Part shown: positions 16,484-24,426 of the stretch, in pieces
How positions within the stretch are numbered: position 1 is the stretch's first letter
Layout: the number at the start of each line of letters is the position of its first letter
Assembly: GCA_965242595.1 (NCBI GenBank)
Contig: OZ251464.1
Coordinates: 682,001-746,000 of the forward strand
Length of the DNA: 64,000 nucleotides
Source: SP197 sp965242595
GTDB lineage: Bacteria; Pseudomonadota; Alphaproteobacteria; SP197
Direction: 5' to 3'
Notes under the pieces: model-generated
Database searches by the model: none
The model's input: only the letters and a program-made list of their open reading frames with translations
What the model was told of the DNA's origin: nothing
Made by a program: the position numbers and the translations under genes

Positions 16484-17845
16484 TCATCCGCCACCGCTGG
16501 CCGCGACGATATCGTCGGCGCGCAGCCATTCAGGCGAACCCCGCTCCAGCCCCATCAGCGCCCGTTCGGCAAAGCGGCGTGCCGCCACCGTCTCGCCGCG
16601 CAGATAGTGCATCTCCGCCCGCGCGACATCGGAAAGCGCCGCCTCGCCCAGCTTGCCATGGGCCTCGCCCAGCAGGTTCCAGGTGGCCGGATCGTCTTCT
16701 TCATGGCGTCTGGCGGCCTCCAGATGGATCAGCGCCTCGCGCCAGGCATCGGCCCCGTCCAGCTGCAACAGCGCCTGGGCCAGGGCGGCCCGCAACAGCG
16801 GCTGCGCCGGCAGCAGGGCGACGGCGCGGCGATAGGAGGGCAGGGCGGCGGCAACCTGCCCGGTTTCGTAAAGCATCTGGCCGCGCAATTCGTGGAAATA
16901 GGGGTTGGCGGCCTCGTCGGCGATCAGGGCGTCGATCAGCGCCAGCGCCTCGTCCATGCGCCGTTCGCGAAAGGCCGCGATCGCCCGGGCATAGCGGGCG
17001 GGGATGGCGTCGTCGCCTTCGGGATAGCGCAGATAGGTCGCCCGCGGCGGCGCCAGGAAACCGTAAAGCTTGGCGACCGCCCGCCGCTGCCGCTCCGCCA
17101 GGCCGGCATCGGCCGCCTTGCCGGTCCAGCGCGAGCGGGCGAGATGGGCCTCGATGGCGGGGAGCCTTTCGCGGCTCAGGGGATGGGTCAGCAGATAGGG
17201 AATCTCGGAGCTGGCGGCGAATTGCGGCTCGCTTCGGGCCAGGGTTCGCATCAGGGCGGCGAAGCCTTCGGCCGATTGCCCGATCGCCTCCAGATAGCGC
17301 AGGGCCGCCTGGTCGGCGACCGATTCCTGGGCGCGGCTGAAGCGGAAGAAGCCGCGCGGGCCCAGCTGGCTGCCCACCGCCACGATCGCCGCCCCGGCAT
17401 CGCCGCCGCCGGCAACGCCTACCGCCACGCCCAGCAGGGTGGAAAGCAGCACCATCGCTGAAGCGTCCTCATGGGCCGCGCGCACGCGCACCAGATGGCC
17501 CGCCGCCAGATGGCCGGTTTCATGGGCGATCACGCCGATCGCAAGGCCCGGATCCTCGCTTTCCATCAGCAGGCCGCTGAACAGGAACAGGTGGCGCCCA
17601 TTGGCGACGAAGGCGTTGAGGCTGTCGTCCGCAACCAGGTGAATCTCGATGCTGTCGGCATCCAGGCCGGCGGCTTCGAACAGTGGCGTGGCGTAGAGGT
17701 GAATGGTATCTTCGATTTCGGCGTCGCGGATCAGCGACATGCCCTCGGCAGACCGGGCAGGCGGCAGCGCGGCGAGCGCGATGCCGGCCAGCGCCAGGAG
17801 AGAGATGGCAAGCGTCTTCGGACAGCGTGACGGAAACCACGGCAT
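16484..17845 (-). CDS. Periplasmic M48 metalloprotease with TPR repeats (BepA/YfgC-like)
   Basis: A 453-residue secreted protein. A Sec signal peptide (LAISLLALAGIALAALPPARSA) precedes an M48 zinc peptidase domain with AHETGH (His108, Glu109, His112) and third ligand Glu174 in AQESVADQAA. From about residue 260 the protein is built of TPR-like helices (for example EALALIDALIADEAANPYF). In BepA this layout serves outer-membrane protein quality control, especially LptD assembly; that role is inferred here. Its ATG (17845-17843) overlaps the divergent ATG of the next gene within a single CATG. AGGGG lies about six bases upstream of the start. Confidence 0.93.
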   Translation of the reverse strand: MPWFPSRCPKTLAISLLALAGIALAALPPARSAEGMSLIRDAEIEDTIHLYATPLFEAAGLDADSIEIHLVADDSLNAFVANGRHLFLFSGLLMESEDPGLAIGVIAHETGHLAAGHLVRVRAAHEDASAMVLLSTLLGVAVGVAGGGDAGAAIVAVGSQLGPRGFFRFSRAQESVADQAALRYLEAIGQSAEGFAALMRTLARSEPQFAASSEIPYLLTHPLSRERLPAIEAHLARSRWTGKAADAGLAERQRRAVAKLYGFLAPPRATYLRYPEGDDAIPARYARAIAAFRERRMDEALALIDALIADEAANPYFHELRGQMLYETGQVAAALPSYRRAVALLPAQPLLRAALAQALLQLDGADAWREALIHLEAARRHEEDDPATWNLLGEAHGKLGEAALSDVARAEMHYLRGETVAARRFAERALMGLERGSPEWLRADDIVAASGGG

Positions 17846-19157
17846 GACGCGCCCCTGGACGAGCTGGAGCCACTATGCGGCGACACTGGCGCTGGCGGCA
17901 ATGCTGGCGGCCTGCGGCGGCGAGGGCACCCGGGCGGTCCCGGGCGCGCCGCTCTCCCAGGATTTCTTCGGCGCCATCGCCGGCGACGCCCCCCATGGCG
18001 TGCTGGCCGCCCGCCGGGTGCTGGCGCAGGGCGGGGCGGCGGCCGATGCGGCGGCGGCGTATTTCTTCATGGCCGCGGTCTCTTCGCCTGCCACGGTGTC
18101 GCTGGCCGCCGGCGGGGCGTGCATGAACTACGACGCCGGCTCGAACCGCACCGGCCTGCTCGATTTCCGCACCGCCAACGGCGTGCCGGGCGCGGTGCGC
18201 GCCATGGTGGCGCTTCACGCCAGTTCCGGCGCCCTGGCCTGGCAGCAGCTGGTGACGCCGGCCGAGCGCGCCGCCCGCTTCGGCATCCCGGCCCCGCGCG
18301 CCCTGGCCCGGGCCCTTCGCGCCGATGGCGCCGCCCTGCTGCGGGGCGAAGCGGCGGCGATCTTCGGCGGCGAAGATGGGGGCGGGCTGGCGGCGGGCGA
18401 GGCGCTGGTCCAGGCCGATCTGGCTGACATGCTCTCGGCCATCCGCACCCGGGGCGGCGGCGATTTCTACCATGGCGCGGCGGCGCGGCGCCTGGTGGTG
18501 GCAAGCCGGCGCGCCGGGGCCGCCATCGCTGCCGAGGCGCTGCGGGCCTGGGCGCCGGTCTGGCGAGACACCCGCCGTCGCAGCCTGCCGCAGGGGATTT
18601 TCGGGGCCGAAGCCACCCTGCATGCGCCGGGCGAGGGCTTCCAGGCCGGCACCGCCTTCATCGCCGCCTTCGACGAACTGCGCGCCGGCGCGGAGCCGGC
18701 GCCGCCCGCCGACACGGCATCGTCCCCAACGTTGCCCCCAATATCTTCTGTGGTCGCGGCCGATGCCTTCGGCAATGCGTCCGCCTGCCTGTTCACGCTG
18801 GGGGCGCCTTTCGGCGCCGGTCGCCTGGCGCCGGGAACCGGCATCGTGCTGGCGGCCGCGCCCGCCGCTGGCGCGCTGCTGCCGGCGATCGCGGTCAACG
18901 AAGCCACCCGCGAGGTCTCCTTCGTCGCCACGGCTGCGGGCGGCGGCGGGGCGGCGGCCGCCCTGGCGGGGGTTCTGGCGCTGCTGGTCGAAGGCGGAAC
19001 CGCCCTCGATCTGGCCTTCCGCCTGCCACAGCTGCTGCCGGCGGAGGCGCCGACCCGGCTCGCCGCCATCTTCTGCCCCGACGGCCTGCGCAACGGCGCC
19101 GCCAGCTGCCGTGCCGCCAGCGATCCGCGCGGGGCGGGCTTCGCCACCGTCCGGTGA
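17844..19157 (+). CDS. Gamma-glutamyltransferase-like lipoprotein, active site probably lost
   Basis: A 437-residue predicted lipoprotein (signal peptide with lipobox LAAC, cysteine at residue 23). The rest follows the gamma-glutamyltranspeptidase fold: HGVLAARRVLAQGGAAADAA at the start matches the GGT family beginning, GGACMNYDA resembles the GGG segment, and FGAGRLAPGTGIVLA matches the late FGSG...PGTGI segment. At the point of autocleavage, where GGT enzymes have a TTHxxVxDxxGN segment with catalytic Thr, this protein has ISSVVAADAFGN, without the Thr-Thr-His. It is therefore unlikely to process itself or act as a normal transpeptidase. Its stop overlaps the next start as GTGA. Confidence 0.8.
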   Translation: MTRPWTSWSHYAATLALAAMLAACGGEGTRAVPGAPLSQDFFGAIAGDAPHGVLAARRVLAQGGAAADAAAAYFFMAAVSSPATVSLAAGGACMNYDAGSNRTGLLDFRTANGVPGAVRAMVALHASSGALAWQQLVTPAERAARFGIPAPRALARALRADGAALLRGEAAAIFGGEDGGGLAAGEALVQADLADMLSAIRTRGGGDFYHGAAARRLVVASRRAGAAIAAEALRAWAPVWRDTRRRSLPQGIFGAEATLHAPGEGFQAGTAFIAAFDELRAGAEPAPPADTASSPTLPPISSVVAADAFGNASACLFTLGAPFGAGRLAPGTGIVLAAAPAAGALLPAIAVNEATREVSFVATAAGGGGAAAALAGVLALLVEGGTALDLAFRLPQLLPAEAPTRLAAIFCPDGLRNGAASCRAASDPRGAGFATVR

Positions 19158-20356
19158 CGCCTGTGGGGAAGGCCTCCCGGCGCGGCCGCGTGCCGCCCTT
19201 CCTGGTGATGGAGGTCATGCGCGCGGCGGCCGAGCGCGCCGCCACCGGGCGCGATGTGCTCCATCTCGAGGTAGGCCAGCCTGCCACGCCGGCTCCGGCC
19301 GGGGCCCGCGCGGCGGCGCAACGCGCCATCGCCGACGACAGGCTGGGCTACACGCTGGCGGTGGGTATCGATCCCCTGCGCGAGGCCATCTCCCGCCACT
19401 ACCGCGACGCTTACGGCCTTGCCATCGCACCCCGGCGCATCGTCGTCACCACCGGCTCTTCGGCCGCTTTCGTGCTCGCCTTCCTGGCCTGCTTCGATCC
19501 CGGCGAGAGGGTCGCGCTGGCCGAACCCGGCTATCCCTGCTACCGCAACATCCTGGGGGCGCTGGGGCTGGAGGCGGTGGCGCTGCCGGTCGATCGCGGC
19601 ACCCGCTTCCAGCCCACGGTGGCCATGGTCGAGGCGCTCGATCCGCCGGTGGCGGGGTTGATCGTCGCCAGCCCTTCCAACCCCACCGGCACCATGGTGC
19701 GCCGCCACGAACTGGCGGCGCTGGCCGCCTGCTGCCGGCGCCACGGCATCCGCCTGATCTCCGACGAGATCTATCACGGCATCGTCTATGGCGAGGCCGC
19801 CGTCTCGGCCGCCGCCTTCGACGATGGCTGCGTGGTGGTCAACAGCTTCTCCAAATACTTCTCGATGACCGGCTGGCGCATCGGCTGGATGGTGGTGCCG
19901 GAAGCGCTGGCGAAGCCGGTCGAGCGTCTGGCCCAGAACCTGTTCATCGCGCCGCCGGCGCCCTCGCAGCATGCCGCGCTGGCCGCCTTCGACTGCCGCG
20001 AGGAGCTCGACGGCCATGTCGCCGCCTACGCCGCCAACCGCGACCTGTTGCTGGAAGAGCTGCCGCGCGCCGGGCTGGAGCGGCTGAGCCAGGCCGACGG
20101 CGCCTTCTACATCTATGCCGACATCGCCGATTACAGCGACGACAGCGAGGCCTTCTGCCGCCAGCTGCTGGACGAGACCGGCATCGCCGTCACGCCGGGG
20201 CGCGATTTCGACCCGGTGCGCGGCGGCCACGCGCTGCGCATCTCGTTTTCCGGCAGCGGCGACGAGGTGGCCTGCGCCGCCCGGCGGCTGCGGGCCTGGC
20301 TGCCGTCCCGGCGCGGCGTCAAGATGGCCCGCCGCCGCGACGTCACGACGGATTAA
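19154..20356 (+). CDS. PLP-dependent class I/II aminotransferase
   Basis: A 400-residue fold-type I aminotransferase of the aspartate aminotransferase superfamily. PLP-binding lysine is K234 in NSFSKYFSMTGWRIGW. D204 and Y207 in ISDEIYHG and the SPSNPTGT segment (about 173-180) are the other cofactor contacts, and the C terminus has LRISFSGS with the substrate carboxylate-binding arginine. The amino donor and acceptor cannot be inferred. Its GTG start overlaps the upstream stop (GTGA), so it is translated with the GGT-like lipoprotein. Its 3' end overlaps rne by 14 bases in convergent orientation. Confidence 0.93.
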   Translation: MTPVGKASRRGRVPPFLVMEVMRAAAERAATGRDVLHLEVGQPATPAPAGARAAAQRAIADDRLGYTLAVGIDPLREAISRHYRDAYGLAIAPRRIVVTTGSSAAFVLAFLACFDPGERVALAEPGYPCYRNILGALGLEAVALPVDRGTRFQPTVAMVEALDPPVAGLIVASPSNPTGTMVRRHELAALAACCRRHGIRLISDEIYHGIVYGEAAVSAAAFDDGCVVVNSFSKYFSMTGWRIGWMVVPEALAKPVERLAQNLFIAPPAPSQHAALAAFDCREELDGHVAAYAANRDLLLEELPRAGLERLSQADGAFYIYADIADYSDDSEAFCRQLLDETGIAVTPGRDFDPVRGGHALRISFSGSGDEVACAARRLRAWLPSRRGVKMARRRDVTTD

Positions 20357-22823
20357 CGATTCGCTGCCACCAGCCCCGCCGCGGCGCCGCCGGGCGCGCG
20401 CCGTCGCCATCCGCAGCGCCACCCTCGGCCGCGACCACGGTGGTGGTGACGCCGCCCTCGGGCGCCTCTTCGCCGGCGTCTTCCACGCCAGCCTCGCCAG
20501 CCTCTTGGACGACGGGCGCGCCCCCGTTTTTCCCGCCATCGCCGGACGGGGCGTCCTCCTCGGCGGGGGCGGGCGCCGCCTCCGGGTCGGCGAGGGCGGT
20601 CTCACGGGCGTCTTCCGCCGCGCCGTCGTCGCGCTTTCTGCGCCGGCGGCGGCTGCGCGGCTTCGCCTTTTCGGGCGCCGCTTCGCCCTCGGCCGGTGCC
20701 TCGGCAGCGGGCGCGGCCTCGGCGCCGGTTTCGCTTTCGCCCGCTTCGCCTTCGCCGCGGGTGCGGCGCCGCCTGCCGCCCCGCCTGCCGCGCCGGCGGT
20801 GTTTGCGCTCGTCGTCGCTCGGGCCGTCTTCGCCCTGGGCGCCGTCGCCCGTTTCCGCCGCGCCCGCGCTCTCCTCCTCGCCTTCCTTGCGGCGCCGCCT
20901 TCGCCGCCGCCTGCCGCCTTCCTCTTCGCCTTCGCCGCCCTCGTCGCGCGCCCGCGCGGGTGGCGAAGGACGGGGCGGGGCGGCTTGGCCGCCCCCGGCC
21001 GCTGTCGCCGCGCTGGCTTCGATGCGGATGTCGCCACCGGCCAGCTCTTCGTCGCCTGCCACCAGCACCTGGATGCCGTGGCGTTCTTCCAGGGCGGCCA
21101 GCGCCCGGCGTTGCCCGTTCAGCAGGCAGAACGCCGCCTCGACCGGCAACGCCACGCGCAACGCCGCCGCTTCGCCCTTCGCCGCCCGCGCCTCGATGGC
21201 GCGCAGCAGCGAGAGCGCCGTCGCCTCCGGCGAGCGGACATGGCCCGTCCCGCTGCAGCGCGGGCAGGGCCGGGAGAGCGCCTCGTGCAGGCTGGGCCGC
21301 AGCCGCTGGCGCGAGAGTTCCAGCAGGCCGAAGGCGCTGATGCGGCCGGTCTGGATGCGGGCGCGGTCGCCCTTCAACGCCTCTTTCAGCTTGCGCTCGA
21401 CCAGGCGCTCGTTGCGGCTTTCGTCCATATCGATGAAGTCGATCACGATCAGCCCGGCCAGATTGCGCAGCCGCAGCTGGCGCGCGATCTCCTGGGCCGC
21501 CTCCAGATTGGTCTTCAGCGCCGTTTCTTCGATGTTGCGCTCCCTGGTGGAACGGCCCGAATTGACGTCGATCGCCACCAGCGCCTCGGTGCTGTCGATG
21601 ACGATGGTGCCGCCGGATTTCAGCGTCACCACCGGGTTCGAGACCGCCTCCAGCTGCTGTTCCACCCCGTAGTGCTGGAACAGCGGCACCGCGTCCTTGT
21701 AGGGCTTCACCCGCGCCGCATGGCTGGGCATCAGCGTTTTCATGCAGGCCTTGGCCATGCGATAGCCTTCGTCGCCTTCCACCAGCACTTCGTCGATGTC
21801 CTTGGCGTAAAGGTCGCGGATGGCCCGCTTGACGATATGGGCTTCCTCGTAGATCAGCGACGGGGCGTGAGATTGCAGCGTGTCGGAGCGGATCTCCTCC
21901 CATTGCTTCAGCAGGCTTTTGAAGTCGCGGGTGATCTCCGGTCTGGTGCGCCCCTGGCCGGCGGTGCGCACGATCAGCCCCATGCCCTCCGGCACCTCCA
22001 GGGCGGCGGCGATGTCCTTCAGGCGGTGGCGCTGCTTGGCGTCGGCGATCTTGCGCGAGATGCCGCCGCCGCGCGGTGTGTTGGGCATCAGCACGCAATA
22101 GCGCCCGGCGATGGAAAGATGGGTGGTCAGCGCCGCGCCCTTGCTGCCGCGTTCCTCCTTGGTGACCTGCACCAGCAGAATCTGACGCCGCTTGACCACC
22201 TCCTGGATGCGGTAGCCGCGCTTCAGAATGGCGGCGTGCATGGCGGCTTCGGCGCGCTCCCTCTCGTCGTCGCCGGCCCCGCCCGTCAGACGCCTGCGCC
22301 GCCGCCTGGCGGGCGGTGCCGGCGGGGCGGCGGATGGCGTGCCTTCGTCGCCCGCCTTGTCGCGGTGGTCGTCCGCCGCGTCGCCGCCCGCCTCATCGCC
22401 GCCCGCTTCATCGCCGTTGTCGCTGCCGGCGGCGCCCGCCTCATCGTCTTCGCCCGGGGCCTCGTCGGCCCGTTCGTCAGCCCGTTCGTCGGCTTGATCG
22501 TCGTCCCGTTCGGTGGCCAGGCGGTCCTCCGCCACCAGGCGGGCCTGTTCGGCGGCCAGCTGTTCCCGGTCGGCCGTGGGAATCTGGAAGTAATCGGGGT
22601 GGATCTCGCTGAAGGCCAGGAAGCCGTGGCGGTCGCCGCCGTAATCGACGAACGCCGCCTGCAGCGACGGCTCCACCCGGACCACCTTGGCCAGATAGAT
22701 ATTGCCCTTGAGTTGGGACTTCAGGGCGAATTCGACGTCGAATTCCTGAAGGTCACGTCCATCGGAGACCACCACGCGGGTTTCTTCCCGCTGGCTGGCG
22801 TCGATCAGCATGCGTTTGGTCAT
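20343..22823 (-). CDS. rne: Ribonuclease E
   Basis: An 826-residue RNase E/G family endoribonuclease, core of the RNA degradosome. The S1 domain starts near residue 36 (LKGNIYLAKVVRVEPSLQAA) and is interrupted by an acidic then Arg-rich insertion (about 90-190) before it resumes at RRQILLVQVTKEERGSKG; such insertions are known in Alphaproteobacteria. Catalytic aspartates are D419 (VAIDVNSG) and D462 (VIDFIDM). The Zn-link is CPRC (520-523). A disordered C terminus follows from about 590, alternating acidic, RRRR and Ala/Pro segments, and ends in RGWWQRIV. The start is the ATG at 22823, beginning MTKRMLIDA; the open frame upstream is not supported. Confidence 0.95.
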   Translation of the reverse strand: MTKRMLIDASQREETRVVVSDGRDLQEFDVEFALKSQLKGNIYLAKVVRVEPSLQAAFVDYGGDRHGFLAFSEIHPDYFQIPTADREQLAAEQARLVAEDRLATERDDDQADERADERADEAPGEDDEAGAAGSDNGDEAGGDEAGGDAADDHRDKAGDEGTPSAAPPAPPARRRRRRLTGGAGDDERERAEAAMHAAILKRGYRIQEVVKRRQILLVQVTKEERGSKGAALTTHLSIAGRYCVLMPNTPRGGGISRKIADAKQRHRLKDIAAALEVPEGMGLIVRTAGQGRTRPEITRDFKSLLKQWEEIRSDTLQSHAPSLIYEEAHIVKRAIRDLYAKDIDEVLVEGDEGYRMAKACMKTLMPSHAARVKPYKDAVPLFQHYGVEQQLEAVSNPVVTLKSGGTIVIDSTEALVAIDVNSGRSTRERNIEETALKTNLEAAQEIARQLRLRNLAGLIVIDFIDMDESRNERLVERKLKEALKGDRARIQTGRISAFGLLELSRQRLRPSLHEALSRPCPRCSGTGHVRSPEATALSLLRAIEARAAKGEAAALRVALPVEAAFCLLNGQRRALAALEERHGIQVLVAGDEELAGGDIRIEASAATAAGGGQAAPPRPSPPARARDEGGEGEEEGGRRRRRRRRKEGEEESAGAAETGDGAQGEDGPSDDERKHRRRGRRGGRRRRTRGEGEAGESETGAEAAPAAEAPAEGEAAPEKAKPRSRRRRRKRDDGAAEDARETALADPEAAPAPAEEDAPSGDGGKNGGAPVVQEAGEAGVEDAGEEAPEGGVTTTVVAAEGGAADGDGARPAAPRRGWWQRIVNPS

Positions 22824-23106
22824 GAAGAGTCCATGGTTGGCGGAGAGCGCGCGGGCCGGCGATGTCCTGGCGTTGCCACGGCCATCGCGCCGGCGCTCTC
22901 GCGGTTGTGTGGCCCCCCGCCTTGCCTCGGCCTGCCGCGGCGCGCGCATCGCGCAGGGCAGGGGCCAGGTCGCCGGAAAGGGGGAGTGCGGCGGTCACGT
23001 CGATCCTTGTTCGGGCGGCGCTGGCGCCGCGGCTTGCCGAAGGGCATCGTTCGTGATTCAATCGCACGATGCGAACCCCATGACTTTCAAGGGCATAGCG
23101 CCAGTT
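22824..23106. other. Divergent promoter region between rne and the amidase gene
   Basis: No gene is seen in these 283 bases. RNase E mRNAs usually carry a long 5' leader that RNase E itself cleaves for feedback control, so part of this stretch probably serves as the rne leader. I could not identify defined promoter hexamers or a conserved hairpin with confidence. Confidence 0.5.
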
Positions 23107-24381
23107 ATGAAAGCAATGGCTCAACGGCGGGCCCATCATAATACGGAGAATGGCTGCGGGGCAACCGGGCAGGGCAAACGCCGGCCGCCGGCCCTGGCGG
23201 CCATGTTGGCCGTGCTGGCCCTGCTCGCCGCCTGCCTCATGGCGGCGCCGGCCGGCGCGGTAGAGGCGACAGGCGTTCGCGCCGGGGGCGATGACGCCGC
23301 CACCCGCCTGGTGGTCGATCTGACGGCGTCGGTGGATTTCCAGGTTTTCACCCTGGCCGATCCCGACCGCGTCGTGCTGGATCTGGCCGCCCTGCGCTGG
23401 CGGCTGCCACAGGCCGACCGGCGGCTTGCCACCGGGCTGATCGCCGGCCTGCGCTGGGGCCAGTTCGATTCGGACCATGCCCGCCTGGTGGTCGATCTGG
23501 CGGCGCCGGCCCGGGTGCGCCGCGCCTTCCTGATCGCGCCCGGGGCCGGGTTCGGCCATCGCCTGGTGGTCGATCTGGCGGCGCTGGAAAGCGCGGCCGA
23601 GCCGTCCGCCGCCCCCGCCCCGGCGGACTATGCCGGCCCCACGCCGCCGCGCCCGGGCTTCAAGCCGCCTTCGCCGGGCAGCATCGTGCCAGGCAGCATC
23701 GTGGTGGTGGTGGATCCGGGCCATGGCGGCGACGATCCCGGCGCCATCGGCGCCAGCGGCACCTATGAGAAGGCGCTGACCCTCGACGCCGCCCGCGAAC
23801 TGAAGCGCCTGCTGGAAGCGCGTGGCCCCTACCGGGTGGTGCTGACCCGCAGCGACGACCGCTATCTGAAGCTCGCCCAGCGCGTCGCCCTGGCCAGGCG
23901 GGCCGGCGCGCATCTGTTCATCTCCATCCACGCCGATTCGGCGGCCGATCCGGCGGTGCGCGGGGCGGGCGTCTATACCCTTTCCGAGACCGCTTCCGAC
24001 AAGGAGGCCGAAGCGCTGGCGCGCCAGGAGAACAAGGCCGACCTGATCGCCGGCGTCGATCTGGTCGGCATCGACTACGACCCGCTGACCACCGATATCC
24101 TGATCGACCTTGCCCAGCGCGGCACCATGAACGCCTCGTCCCGATTCGCCAGCCTGCTTACCCGGCAGCTGGCCGATGTCGCCGCGCTGCGCGGCAACGC
24201 CCACCGTTTCGCCGGTTTCCGCGTGCTGAAGGCGCCCGATGTGCCCTCGGTGCTGCTGGAGATGGGCTTTCTTTCCAACGCCGTCGAAGAGCGCAGGATG
24301 CTGGATGCGGCCTTTCGCCTCCGCCTGATGCAGGCGGTGGTCGCCGCCGTCGATGCCTATTTCGTGGCGCAGCGGCCGTGA
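23107..24381 (+). CDS. amiC: N-acetylmuramoyl-L-alanine amidase (AmiC-type)
   Basis: A 424-residue periplasmic amidase that cleaves peptide stems from peptidoglycan during cell separation. A long N-terminal export signal (KRRPPALAAMLAVLALLAAC, possibly Tat, since twin arginines precede the hydrophobic stretch) is followed by an AMIN domain (about 54-160) and an Amidase_3 domain. The zinc and catalytic residues appear in VVVDPGHGGDDPGA (His), TYEKALTLDAA (Glu), FISIHADS (His) and VLLEMGFLSN (catalytic Glu). Start codon choice is uncertain between ATGs at 23080, 23107 and 23116; none has a strong ribosome binding site. PBP1a follows 45 bases downstream, a frequent pairing. Confidence 0.93.
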   Translation: MKAMAQRRAHHNTENGCGATGQGKRRPPALAAMLAVLALLAACLMAAPAGAVEATGVRAGGDDAATRLVVDLTASVDFQVFTLADPDRVVLDLAALRWRLPQADRRLATGLIAGLRWGQFDSDHARLVVDLAAPARVRRAFLIAPGAGFGHRLVVDLAALESAAEPSAAPAPADYAGPTPPRPGFKPPSPGSIVPGSIVVVVDPGHGGDDPGAIGASGTYEKALTLDAARELKRLLEARGPYRVVLTRSDDRYLKLAQRVALARRAGAHLFISIHADSAADPAVRGAGVYTLSETASDKEAEALARQENKADLIAGVDLVGIDYDPLTTDILIDLAQRGTMNASSRFASLLTRQLADVAALRGNAHRFAGFRVLKAPDVPSVLLEMGFLSNAVEERRMLDAAFRLRLMQAVVAAVDAYFVAQRP

Positions 24382-24426
24382 TGCGGCGCCACAACGGCGC
24401 CACATTGGCCCCATAAGGCCGGCGCC

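Noticed and set aside
18325..21672. Plus-strand frame of 1115 codons
   Set aside because: It runs across the GGT-like gene, the aminotransferase and antisense rne in the wrong frame; Arg/Pro/Ser-rich shadow.
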